Assembly: GCA_963975425.1 (NCBI GenBank)
Contig: CAXBGS010000003.1
Coordinates: 310,001-374,000 of the forward strand
Origin: CAXBGS01 sp963975425
Lineage (GTDB): Bacteria; Planctomycetota; Planctomycetia; Pirellulales; Pirellulaceae
Length of the DNA: 64,000 bases
Direction: 5' to 3'
This document shows positions 17,712 through 25,784 of the stretch, piece by piece (within the stretch, counting starts at the first letter, position 1; each line of letters begins with the position of its first letter). Made by a program: the position numbers and the translations under genes. Below the pieces are notes generated by a model, which saw only the letters and a program-made list of their open reading frames with translations, had not been told where the DNA came from and did not search any database.

Positions 17712-18289
17712 AAACGCTGCTTGCCGAACAACCGCTTATCGTCTCATTGATGCTAGGCGCGTTTTCAGTCGCCCTGTTGTACGGATGGCTGCAAACCGGC
17801 AAGCAGGCCGCCGCCGTGATCGGACTGCTGATCGCCCTGTTGATTCCGGGCGAATGGTGGTTGGCCGCCCATTGGAAAACCGATCGCGAAGAAATTCGCG
17901 AACTGATCCTCGAGACCGCCGATGCCGTTCGCGTGAACGATATCGAGCGGGTCGTCAGGGTGATCATGGAAGAACGCCAGGGGACCATTGCGCAGGCGCG
18001 CAGCGAATTGGCTCGATTCGAATTCGACGATGCCCGCGTGACGGGCATCCGCCAAATCGATGTGGTCGCGGGCACCTATCCACCGGAAGCCGACGTCGAC
18101 ATCAATGTTGTCGTCGTGGTCAGCGACAAGCGAGGACAATTTGCCAGCCTGCGAGTCCCCCGAAGGCTGCAATTCCAGATGCGAAAGATTGAGGCAAACG
18201 ATGGATCCGGGCCCCGGTGGTTTGTCACCGATTACAACCACATGCCACCGGTCGGACAGCCAGATGCATACTCGCCTCAATCCAACTAG
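17708..18289 (+). CDS. membrane-anchored protein translationally coupled to enolase
   Basis: 193 residues. Two hydrophobic N-terminal segments (about 10-26, SLMLGAFSVALLYGW; and 33-52, AAAVIGLLIALLIPGEWWLA) are followed by a soluble domain of alternating helices and strands (EIRELILETADAVRVND, then DVDINVVVVVSDKRG, and RWFVTDYNH at the end). The C-terminal part resembles a small NTF2- or SnoaL-like fold, but no motif proves it. The start codon overlaps the enolase stop by 4 nt, so the two are co-translated. The function is unknown. Confidence 0.75.
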   Translation: MKTLLAEQPLIVSLMLGAFSVALLYGWLQTGKQAAAVIGLLIALLIPGEWWLAAHWKTDREEIRELILETADAVRVNDIERVVRVIMEERQGTIAQARSELARFEFDDARVTGIRQIDVVAGTYPPEADVDINVVVVVSDKRGQFASLRVPRRLQFQMRKIEANDGSGPRWFVTDYNHMPPVGQPDAYSPQSN

Positions 18290-18415
18290 CCGTTGCTCTC
18301 GGCCGTGCCGTCCGGTGCTCGCCAATCGCGTTTGCATCGCTTCAAGCCAAGCCATACACACCGCCGACGAATCGTACGGCCCGACGAACCACTCATTGCG
18401 TCCTGAGCTCGCTTG

Positions 18416-19045
18416 ATGAATTCTTCCACATCGGTCTTCGTGACCGTCGATGGCATCGACGGCGTCGGGAAGTCGACGCAAATTGATCGGCTGACACAAC
18501 ATCTCGCCGACTGCGGTCACGATGTCATCACGGTCCAGGATCCCGGCAGTTCCGAGATCGGCAAACGGCTGCGAGAATTGCTGCTCGACAGCGACCTTGA
18601 AATGCATCGTCGTACCGAAGCGATGTTGTTCATGGCGAGCCGAAGCGAAATGATCGAATCGACCATTCGCCCCGCACTGGCCGAAGGCAAGTCAGTCATC
18701 TCGGACCGTTTTCTGCTGGCGAATGTCGTTTACCAGAGTATCGGGACCGATGACGTCACCGCAGAACTGCTGTGGCGGCTGGGCCGTCTGGCCGCAGGCG
18801 AATTGCGTCCCGCCCTGACGATCTTGCTGGACATGCCCGCCGAAGCCGCGATGCGGCGAGTCGGCGATCGCCGCGACCGCATGGAATCACGTGGCGTTGC
18901 CTACATGGAATCGGTGCGTCAAGCATTCCTTGAACAACTGCCCGAAAGCAGCGAGCACACGATCGTCGTCAATGCCAACCAAGACGTTGAGCAGGTCACT
19001 GCGGAAATGCTTGCGGCCGTCGACTCGTTCCTGGCAAGTCGCTAA
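18416..19045 (+). CDS. tmk: thymidylate kinase
   Basis: 209 residues from ATG 18416; a TTG one codon earlier is also in frame. It phosphorylates dTMP to dTDP. P-loop DGIDGVGKST (about 13-22), nucleoside-binding DPGSSEIGKRLRELLL, the DRF motif (SDRFLLANVVYQ) and the LID region (VGDRRDRMESRG) are all in place. Length is normal. It is preceded by 126 bp of non-coding sequence after the enolase-coupled gene, and followed by a 15-bp tandem repeat. Confidence 0.93.
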   Translation: MNSSTSVFVTVDGIDGVGKSTQIDRLTQHLADCGHDVITVQDPGSSEIGKRLRELLLDSDLEMHRRTEAMLFMASRSEMIESTIRPALAEGKSVISDRFLLANVVYQSIGTDDVTAELLWRLGRLAAGELRPALTILLDMPAEAAMRRVGDRRDRMESRGVAYMESVRQAFLEQLPESSEHTIVVNANQDVEQVTAEMLAAVDSFLASR

Positions 19046-19064
19046 CAGCGAGTCCACGCACAGT

Positions 19065-19109
19065 GCAATCGCAAAGCAAGCAATCGCAAAGCAAGCAATC
19101 GCAAAGCAG
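19065..19109. repeat. 15-bp tandem repeat, 3 copies, after tmk
   Basis: GCAATCGCAAAGCAA at 19065, 19080 and 19095, with the last copy one base different. It lies between the convergent tmk and the large membrane protein gene. Confidence 0.95.
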
Positions 19110-19135
19110 ACGATCGCACCATAGCCAGGCGCAAG

Positions 19136-21076
19136 CTAAGCAGGCGAGCTGGACGACGACATCACGCGTTTGGCCGCGACCAAATCGCGGAACCGATACC
19201 GCAGATTCTTAAGCCAAAAGAATAAGTACAAATTGCCGACGATCGATACCAGCAGCAAGATATTAAACAGCGGGCCCTTGGGCTCCTCGCGAGGAATGAC
19301 TGAGTCCCCACGGGGTCGCGTTGCCCCGTAACCGGCCGAGACGTCGGAGGCAGAATAAGTAGACCGATCAAGATTTGTCGGCTGAGTCGAAACGCCCGAA
19401 GTTTGCGCGACGCGGGTTTCTGGCTGTGGCCGCTGCAGCGTCGTCACCGCGGTGGTCTGACTGGTCGACGGTGGATAGACGCTCGTCGTTGCGAGCCCAC
19501 GATTCGGGTCCGGATATGAGGCGTTAAACTGCACGTTCGCAGCTCGCGGATCGTTGTAAGCTTGTCCGTTGTACTGAGGTGCTGAGGCGTTAGGATCGGC
19601 GGTGCCGCGAGCAAAGTCATAGCCTGTAGGTTGACTCAGCCGCGGATCGGCTTGACCGCTCGGGATCGACGGATTCGATGCCACCTGAGTGGCGGAAGCG
19701 ACTGGCCGCCCCCACTGATCAAGAACGCGGCCGTCACGATCGATCGGCCGTCCATAGGCGTCAAATGACCAACCGCCACTGGGTAACTGGGCCACTTGCT
19801 CGGCCGTCAGTCGCGGGTCCACGCTTGCTGCCACATTCATGTTTTGCGAAACACCTGCCGTTTGGGCGCCGAACGCGGTCCCATACGTTGGTTCGTTGCC
19901 GCCGAATCGCGAGTCGTTGCTGGTCGAAGCCAGCCGTGGATCCGCATTGCCGGCCGAACCGCCAGACATCCCGATGGGCGAACGGCCAAAGTTGGATGTC
20001 GTTCCGAATCCAGTCGATCGCTCTTGCGCGGCAAGCCGGGCGCGTTCCTGCTCGGCCCGAAGTTGTTCCGCGCGAGCCTGTTCTACCCGAGCTTGCTCGG
20101 CGCGAAGCTGTTCGGCGCGAGCTTGTTCAGTACGGAGCTGGTCAGTACGGAGCTGGTCGGCGCGAGCACGTTCTGCCGCGGCCTGCGCCAGCGGGTTGGT
20201 AAAATTACTGTTGGCGGACGCGGCCCCCGTGGACGAACGCGGGTCAGGTGGCCCGACCAATTCACGGTTGCTGTCAACCGGATCCGTTGTGGGTCGACGA
20301 AGTCGTCCATCGGGGCCATACCAGTTTTGATCTCGTTGGCCGGTAGGATCCGTGCTCGCAACGCCTTGTCGCGAGAGGGCTGCCGCACTGGCCGGATCGG
20401 CACCGGTGAAATTTGGCAATTGAGGGTTGCTTGCCGTTGCGTTATTGCCGCCGCGCCCCAGCAGTGTATCGGCCGCGTTGCGAAGTGCGTTGCCCGCGCG
20501 ATTTTGCAACTCGTTCGCCGTTGCGCGCGCTTGATCGGTACCGGCGTTGGCGGCACGACGCTGCATCTCCGCCGTAAAATCATCGACTCCCGTTCGCAAA
20601 TTTCCCGCGGCACGCGTGGCGGCATCGTTCAGGGTGTCGGGCAAATCAAATCCGCCAGCCGGTTTCATGACCTGCTCGCGTATCTCGGGAATCGGAACCG
20701 GCGAACCATCATGCGCAGCGGTGCGCACCGATGATAGATGCGAAAGCTTGGCGGTTTGATTCAGTTCCGGCGGCGTGATCTCGTGCAGCGTTTCGTCACC
20801 AACCTTGACCACCACCCGCGAGACATGAGCCTGCACCTTGGGATTGATGACGCTGGTCAGTTCACCGCTTTGCTGCAGCTCGTCAAGCTGATCGGGCGGA
20901 ATTTGGATGATGTATTCCACGCCTCCGTTTCCGTCCGGTTGCCAGCCGTACGTGATGCCCATCGCGGCGAGCAACAATAGCACAGGGACTCCGCCCATCG
21001 CTTCAATCCTTGAATAGTTTTCCAGTACTTCGCGAAGCCACCGAATCCATCGGCGCGTGTTTCGCAAGTGTTTCAC
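19136..21076 (-). CDS. large bitopic membrane protein with RAEQ-type repeats
   Basis: 646 residues from a GTG at 21076. An N-terminal membrane helix (about 28-43, GVPVLLLLAAMGITYGW) is followed by a small conserved-looking domain (EYIIQIPPDQLDEL...VSRVVVKVGDETLHEI). A long low-complexity body follows (Asn/Gly/Ala/Gln/Ser-rich, with recurring DPRL and DPNR patterns). In the middle, about residues 300-345, 5-residue RAEQL/RTDQL repeats form a charged helix or coiled coil. A C-terminal membrane helix (about 607-626, LFNILLLVSIVGNLYLFFWL) ends in a basic tail. The topology suggests a protein spanning between two membrane anchors, or an envelope protein. The family is unknown. Confidence 0.75.
   Translation of the reverse strand: MKHLRNTRRWIRWLREVLENYSRIEAMGGVPVLLLLAAMGITYGWQPDGNGGVEYIIQIPPDQLDELQQSGELTSVINPKVQAHVSRVVVKVGDETLHEITPPELNQTAKLSHLSSVRTAAHDGSPVPIPEIREQVMKPAGGFDLPDTLNDAATRAAGNLRTGVDDFTAEMQRRAANAGTDQARATANELQNRAGNALRNAADTLLGRGGNNATASNPQLPNFTGADPASAAALSRQGVASTDPTGQRDQNWYGPDGRLRRPTTDPVDSNRELVGPPDPRSSTGAASANSNFTNPLAQAAAERARADQLRTDQLRTEQARAEQLRAEQARVEQARAEQLRAEQERARLAAQERSTGFGTTSNFGRSPIGMSGGSAGNADPRLASTSNDSRFGGNEPTYGTAFGAQTAGVSQNMNVAASVDPRLTAEQVAQLPSGGWSFDAYGRPIDRDGRVLDQWGRPVASATQVASNPSIPSGQADPRLSQPTGYDFARGTADPNASAPQYNGQAYNDPRAANVQFNASYPDPNRGLATTSVYPPSTSQTTAVTTLQRPQPETRVAQTSGVSTQPTNLDRSTYSASDVSAGYGATRPRGDSVIPREEPKGPLFNILLLVSIVGNLYLFFWLKNLRYRFRDLVAAKRVMSSSSSPA
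20039..20175. repeat. 15-bp coding tandem repeat, about nine copies
   Basis: Degenerate 15-bp units such as GCGAAGCTGTTCGGC, GCGAGCTTGTTCAGT and ACGGAGCTGGTCAGT run head to tail. They encode the AEQLR/TDQLR/VEQAR pentapeptides on the minus strand. Confidence 0.9.
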
Positions 21077-21192
21077 CGTGAGGTTTACTAGCAGAAGTTT
21101 ACCGCCGCCGTCACGAACAGGTAAAGAGAGATATCACGGGGCAAATCGCGTCGCTGTCAGGCATCTCGGCAGCGCTGGCGATCTGGGCAGCT

Positions 21193-22353
21193 TTACGGCG
21201 CCGTCAATTCCTGCAAACGCCGATAAGATTCAATCAACATTTTGCTAGCTTCATCGATTTCGTCGGGCGAATTGAACTTGCCGATTCCGAATCGCACGCT
21301 TCGGCGAGCGGAAGATTCGTCGATGCCCATCGCGGTCAACACATGACTGGGCCTGGCATCAACACTGCTGCATGCCGATCCGCTGCTGAACGCAACTTCG
21401 GGTGTTGCCGACATCCATGCTTCACCTTCGACAGCAGGCAGCGTGATATTCAGGTTTCCCGCCAATCGATCTTCATCGTCCAACAATGGTCCGTTCAAAC
21501 GCAGTGGCGTGATCGCTTTTTGAAGCGTATTCCAAAGCCGATCTCTAAGCGAAGCCGACTGTTTGGAATTTGGCTCTAAATCAGCAACACCAATTCTCAG
21601 CGCGGTCGCCAACCCGACGATGCCGGCCGGGTTCATCGTCCCACAACGCAGGCCTTGTTGCTGGCCGCCGCCCACCATCATGGGACGCAATCGCACGCGC
21701 CGATTTCCGTTGCCGACAATCAACAGCCCCGCCCCCTTGGGCCCATAGAACTTGTGCGCCGACGCACTCAGCAGATCGACATCGGCTTGCACGACGTTAA
21801 CTGGAATACGCCCGACCGCTTGGGTCGCATCGCTATGCAACAGTGCGCCGCGGTCATGACAAAGATTGGCGATTTGCTGCATCGGCGCGACGGTTCCGAC
21901 TTCGTTGTTGGCCCACATGACCGAAACGATTGCAGTGTCGTCATCGATCGTGTCGGCCAATTGCTGCAGGTCCACGCGCCCCGCTGCGTCAACTCTCACG
22001 TGCGAAACGCGAAAGCCATCGCGTTTTAAATCGTTGGCGACGTCCAGCACGGCAGGATGCTCGGTCGCCACCGTGACGATATGCCGGCGTTTTTGCCGTG
22101 GATGAGTGCAAACACCGCGCAGAGCCAGATTGTTACTTTCGGTCGCACCACTCGTGATGACGACCGACTCGGCCGACGCGTCCAACACCTCGGCAATCTC
22201 GGCGATCGCTTGCCCAATCGCATCCGCGGCGGTGCGTCCCATCTGATGCGACGTGCTATGCGGATTGCCAAACTCATCCGCAAACCAAGGCAACATCGCT
22301 TGAACAACGCGATCGTCGCAGCGTGTCGTGGCGTGGTTGTCTAAGTAAATCAT
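21193..22353 (-). CDS. cysteine desulfurase, IscS/NifS type
   Basis: 386 residues. PLP enzyme that takes sulfur from cysteine for Fe-S clusters and tRNA thiolation. Visible: N-terminal YLDNHATT; ITSGATESNNLAL; His-containing TEHPAVLD; HSDATQAVG (Asp binding the PLP pyridine); PLP lysine in SASAHKFYGPKG; GGGQQQGLRCGTMN; and the catalytic cysteine loop FSSGSACSSV (a group I-like long loop). ATG start at 22353. It is encoded near the Nudix-like, queA and ruvB genes on the same strand, separated by 175 bp from the nearest. No iscU or sufB is present in the window. Confidence 0.93.
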   Translation of the reverse strand: MIYLDNHATTRCDDRVVQAMLPWFADEFGNPHSTSHQMGRTAADAIGQAIAEIAEVLDASAESVVITSGATESNNLALRGVCTHPRQKRRHIVTVATEHPAVLDVANDLKRDGFRVSHVRVDAAGRVDLQQLADTIDDDTAIVSVMWANNEVGTVAPMQQIANLCHDRGALLHSDATQAVGRIPVNVVQADVDLLSASAHKFYGPKGAGLLIVGNGNRRVRLRPMMVGGGQQQGLRCGTMNPAGIVGLATALRIGVADLEPNSKQSASLRDRLWNTLQKAITPLRLNGPLLDDEDRLAGNLNITLPAVEGEAWMSATPEVAFSSGSACSSVDARPSHVLTAMGIDESSARRSVRFGIGKFNSPDEIDEASKMLIESYRRLQELTAP

Positions 22354-22392
22354 CGTCGCGAAGGTGAATAGGCTTTAATCATCATCCATGGC

Positions 22393-22415
22393 CACGGATC
22401 GGTTCACGATCCGTG
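22393..22415. repeat. 9-bp perfect inverted repeat (hairpin)
   Basis: CACGGATCG-GTTCA-CGATCCGTG lies between the Nudix-like and cysteine desulfurase genes, in the desulfurase leader. No T-tract follows on either strand, so it is not a normal terminator. Confidence 0.7.
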
Positions 22416-22416
22416 C

Positions 22417-22462
22417 GCCTGGCGTGCTAACGCTTGGCGTGCTGGCAAGCTGGCATACTGGC
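22417..22462. repeat. 15/16-bp degenerate tandem repeat, 3 copies
   Basis: GCCTGGCGTGCTAAC, GCTTGGCGTGCTGGC and AAGCTGGCATACTGGC follow directly after the hairpin at 22393. Confidence 0.7.
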
Positions 22463-22528
22463 GTGTCGGTAATACGGCCCGGACGACGATATTGTTGCGA
22501 GATCGCGGACCGCATCGATGCCCCATTG

Positions 22529-23149
22529 CTAACGGGTTTGTGGAAAGAGTGCTTGCAGCGCCAGCTGGCTCCATGTTTCCAGACGTTCGATGTCGCGATG
22601 AAGTTCGTCGATACCAACGAAACCGCCTTCGGCCAAGTCCGCTTCGTTGCTGCTGACGTCAGGCGATTCGAGGATGAATCGGTGCACCACACCAAGATGG
22701 ACTTGACCGACTTCATTCGACGGATCATAGATCAGCCCTTCGCGTGTTTCGGTATAGCTCGAACTCAACTGAACTTCTTCCTCGAGTTCGCGGTGCATGC
22801 CTGTGGAATAGGGATCGGCACCATCGGCGGCATCTTCGCGGCTGATGTGTCCACCGATTCCGATACTTCGTTTGGCGTGCAAGCGAGATTCACCGGACCC
22901 GCCGCCACGTGTGTAAGCGAACAAATTCACTTCGCCGGCATCATTCGTCCACTGCAGCAGCACATACGGAATCAGCTGTTTAAAGCTGGGGTCGGTTTCC
23001 ATCTGACTGCGAGGTTCAAACGACAATTCGCCGGACGAAAGAATGGGCGAGAGGTACCGATCGACGTTTGGCTGGAAACCTTCGAATGCCCCGATTTCAT
23101 GAATCACAGTTTCGGGCACCACGAGAATGTGTTCTTCGGTCTCAGGCAT
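22529..23149 (-). CDS. Nudix-like hydrolase-fold protein with stretched Nudix box
   Basis: 206 residues from ATG 23149, with a strong GAGGAG ribosome-binding site 6 nt upstream; that decides the start over 23176. The central region reads IGIGGHISRED, then a 14-residue spacer, then MHRELEEEVQL. This matches the Nudix box pattern (G..E..RE.xEE) but with about seven extra residues between the first Glu and the RE pair, and Gln in place of the late Gly. Beta strands flank it (YVLLQWTNDAGEVNLFAYTR; VGQVHLGVVHRFIL). Nudix proteins hydrolyse nucleoside diphosphates linked to other groups; no substrate can be assigned. It may act as a phosphoesterase-like sensor. Confidence 0.75.
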   Translation of the reverse strand: MPETEEHILVVPETVIHEIGAFEGFQPNVDRYLSPILSSGELSFEPRSQMETDPSFKQLIPYVLLQWTNDAGEVNLFAYTRGGGSGESRLHAKRSIGIGGHISREDAADGADPYSTGMHRELEEEVQLSSSYTETREGLIYDPSNEVGQVHLGVVHRFILESPDVSSNEADLAEGGFVGIDELHRDIERLETWSQLALQALFPQTR

Positions 23150-23235
23150 TTCGGCTCCTCGGGATGTCGGTTTCAAGGCGCGTCAGTATCGACCGCACGC
23201 CGCCGAAAGAAAAGTAGGCTGGAACCCACCCTGTT

Positions 23236-23296
23236 CCCCTTGCACGACGACAAGTCCCCGTTGCACGACGACAAGCCCTTGTTGCAAAACAACAAG
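23236..23296. repeat. 20/21-bp tandem repeat, 3 copies
   Basis: CCCCTTGCACGACGACAAGT, CCCCGTTGCACGACGACAAG and a more diverged third copy. They lie between the end of queA and the start of the Nudix-like gene. Confidence 0.85.
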
Positions 23297-23314
23297 CCAG
23301 TTCGCCGAAATCGC

Positions 23315-24412
23315 CTAGACGATTAGCATCGCATCGCCATAGCTAAAGAATCTGTACTCTTGCTCGATCGCCGCTTTATAGGCTTGCATGGCCAATTCGC
23401 GCGAGGCGAATGCACTGACCAGCACCAACAGCGAGCTGCGCGGGAGATGAAAGTTTGTCATCAACGCGTCGACGGCACCAAAGGTATAGGGCGGGCGAAT
23501 GAATAGATCCGTGACTCCGGTCCAGGCATCCAGTTGCCCCGCGTTTGCGGCGACCGACGATTCCAAGACTCGCACACTGGTGGTCCCCACTGCGATACAG
23601 CGGCCGCCTGATTCTCGCGACTGTCGGATGCGTTGGGCCGTTTGGCGATCGATCTGGCCCCATTCTTCGTGCATTTCATGCTGTTCCAAATCGTCCGCCT
23701 GGATCGGCCGAAACGTCCCGATTCCAACATGCAGCGTGACTTCGGCCGTATTGACATTAGCGTTTTGGATTTGACGCAGCAATTTGTCCGTGAAGTGCAA
23801 TCCGGCCGTGGGTGCGGCGACACTTCCTCGCTCACTGGCGTAAACGGTTTGATAGTTTTCGACATCCGCGTCGACCATTTGCCCATCGCGAATGTACGGT
23901 GGCAGCGGAACTCGCCCGAACTGCTGCAACCAGTCAGCCGGATCGGAAAGTTCACCCAACTCGACATCACCGACCGGAACATAACCGGCGGGAAGCTGTG
24001 GAGTGGCCAACAAATTACCGTTGTCCGTCCGGGCGACCACGACCAATTGCATCGCGTCGCGTGAATGCCGGTCTCGGATCGTCAGCGTCTCGCCGGGAAC
24101 CAGCGTGCCACGCGTTTTCGTCAGCACTTCCCAAATCCCTGAATCGGTATCCGAGCGCAGAAACAACCCCTGCCATTTCCCACCTGTGCGAGTGCGATAG
24201 CCGACCAATCGCGCCGGGACGACGCGACTGTTGTTCATCACCATGATGTCGCCGGCATTCAACAATTCCGGCAGATCGCGAACGTGATAGTGATCGATGT
24301 CGCCCGACTTGCGATTGACGACCATCAACCGCGCATCGCTGCGCGTCGCAAGCGGTTCCTGTGCGATCCGTTCGCGAGGCAAGTCGTAGTCGTAGTCGGC
24401 AATGTCGCTCAT
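23315..24412 (-). CDS. queA: S-adenosylmethionine:tRNA ribosyltransferase-isomerase
   Basis: 365 residues, normal length, from ATG 24412 (MSDIADYDYDLPRERIAQ). QueA transfers and isomerises the ribosyl group of SAM onto 7-aminomethyl-7-deazaguanine at position 34 of tRNA, giving epoxyqueuosine. Recognisable blocks: DLPRERIAQEPLATRSDARL, HYHVRDLPELLNAGD, NNSRVVPARL, ERGSVAAPTAGLHFT, LHVGIGTFRPI, GRCIAVGTTSVRVLES and DALMTNFHLPRSSLLVLVSAF. It lies 105 bp downstream of ruvB on the same strand, an association common in bacteria. Confidence 0.97.
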   Translation of the reverse strand: MSDIADYDYDLPRERIAQEPLATRSDARLMVVNRKSGDIDHYHVRDLPELLNAGDIMVMNNSRVVPARLVGYRTRTGGKWQGLFLRSDTDSGIWEVLTKTRGTLVPGETLTIRDRHSRDAMQLVVVARTDNGNLLATPQLPAGYVPVGDVELGELSDPADWLQQFGRVPLPPYIRDGQMVDADVENYQTVYASERGSVAAPTAGLHFTDKLLRQIQNANVNTAEVTLHVGIGTFRPIQADDLEQHEMHEEWGQIDRQTAQRIRQSRESGGRCIAVGTTSVRVLESSVAANAGQLDAWTGVTDLFIRPPYTFGAVDALMTNFHLPRSSLLVLVSAFASRELAMQAYKAAIEQEYRFFSYGDAMLIV

Positions 24413-24517
24413 GCGATCGAAAGCTTTCGAAGTGGCTGTTAGCTGTTTGTCATGTTGTCGTTTGGAACAAGCCTGCTCACCAATTGCTGCATGATAAGGT
24501 TCATGCAGGTGGGAGCC

Positions 24518-25546
24518 CTACGCCGGTTTGCGTTTCATGTGCTGATAGGCTCTTGTCGTGGCGATGCGTCCGCGGCGCGTGCGGACAATCAATTCGCTGC
24601 GCAACAGAAAGGGCTCAACTTCGTCTTCCAGCGTGTCCCCGCTGACGTTCATCGTATGCGCGATCGCCTCCAACCCGGTCGGGCCTCCGGCAAAGATTCG
24701 CATCAGCGTGTCCAGATACCCGCGGTCTTGCTTGTCCAATCCCAGCGAGTCGATTCCGATCATATCCAGCGCGGACGTTGTGATTTGCGCATCGACCTTT
24801 CCGTCCGCTTTGCTCTGGGCGTAATCTCGCACCCACAACAATCGATTGTTTGCCAATCGTGGCGTACTGCGGCTTCGGCCGGCAATGACTTCGGCCGACG
24901 GATCATCGACTGGCAACTTCAATTTGATGGCGTTGCGGCGCACGATTTCGCAAAGTTCCGGCTTGGTGTACCAACCGAGATGTTCGCGTATTTGAAATCG
25001 ATCGCGTAGCGGCGCGCTGAGCATGCCCGCGCGCGTCGTGGCACCGATCAAGGTGAACGGACGCAGTTCAAGATTTAACGTTCGCGCACTGACGCCTTCG
25101 CCCAACACGACATCGATGCGGTAATCTTCCATCGCGGTGTAGAGATATTCTTCGACGGCCTTGGGCACGCGATGGATTTCGTCGATGAACAGCACGCTGC
25201 CTTCGGACAGGTTGGTCAAATAGGGGATCAAGTCCTTGGGCGCCTTCAGACCGGCACCGTTGGCCATTTGAACCGTCGTCTGCATTTCCGTGGGAATGAC
25301 CGTTGCGAACGTTGTCTTTCCCAGGCCGGGCGGGCCGTCAAACAGAATATGTCCCAGCGGTTCGCCCCGTTTCTGGGCCGCGTCGATGGCGATACGAAGA
25401 CGCTCGATCACGTCGCGTTGACCGACCATCTCTTCCATCCGGCGAGGGCGCAGCGAACTATCGGCCTCCCTGGGTGCTTCCGGGCGGACACCCTCAGGTG
25501 CATCGCTTTCGATTTCGCTATGTTGGTAAACTGCTTCTCGCGCCAT
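24518..25546 (-). CDS. ruvB: Holliday junction branch migration helicase RuvB
   Basis: 342 residues from ATG 25546 (MAREAVYQHSEIES). An open frame continues upstream to 25786, but that part overlaps the divergent bioA start and has no RuvB homology. AAA+ hexamer that drives branch migration with RuvA. Visible: Walker A GPPGLGKTT, Walker B LFIDEIHR, sensor 1 IGATTRAG, arginine finger LRDRF, and the C-terminal winged helix with GGPTGLEAIA. No ruvA or ruvC is nearby. It reads towards queA. Confidence 0.96.
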   Translation of the reverse strand: MAREAVYQHSEIESDAPEGVRPEAPREADSSLRPRRMEEMVGQRDVIERLRIAIDAAQKRGEPLGHILFDGPPGLGKTTFATVIPTEMQTTVQMANGAGLKAPKDLIPYLTNLSEGSVLFIDEIHRVPKAVEEYLYTAMEDYRIDVVLGEGVSARTLNLELRPFTLIGATTRAGMLSAPLRDRFQIREHLGWYTKPELCEIVRRNAIKLKLPVDDPSAEVIAGRSRSTPRLANNRLLWVRDYAQSKADGKVDAQITTSALDMIGIDSLGLDKQDRGYLDTLMRIFAGGPTGLEAIAHTMNVSGDTLEDEVEPFLLRSELIVRTRRGRIATTRAYQHMKRKPA

Positions 25547-25784
25547 AAGCTTTTCAGTTCCGTTGAGTTTGGCTTGGCAGGCTGGAACAATCCGTGCGTG
25601 GTTCTGGCGTAACCGAATCATCCCGACGGAATATGCCCCGCGGAATTTGCCCGGCGGAATATGATCGTACGGATCGTAATCGTACAGAATCTTACGGCGA
25701 TTGATGCTGGAATCGCGCACGCCCTTGCCCAGCCTACCTTTTTCGCTCTCTGACGCACACCACAAAACGAATCCACCCGGATCC

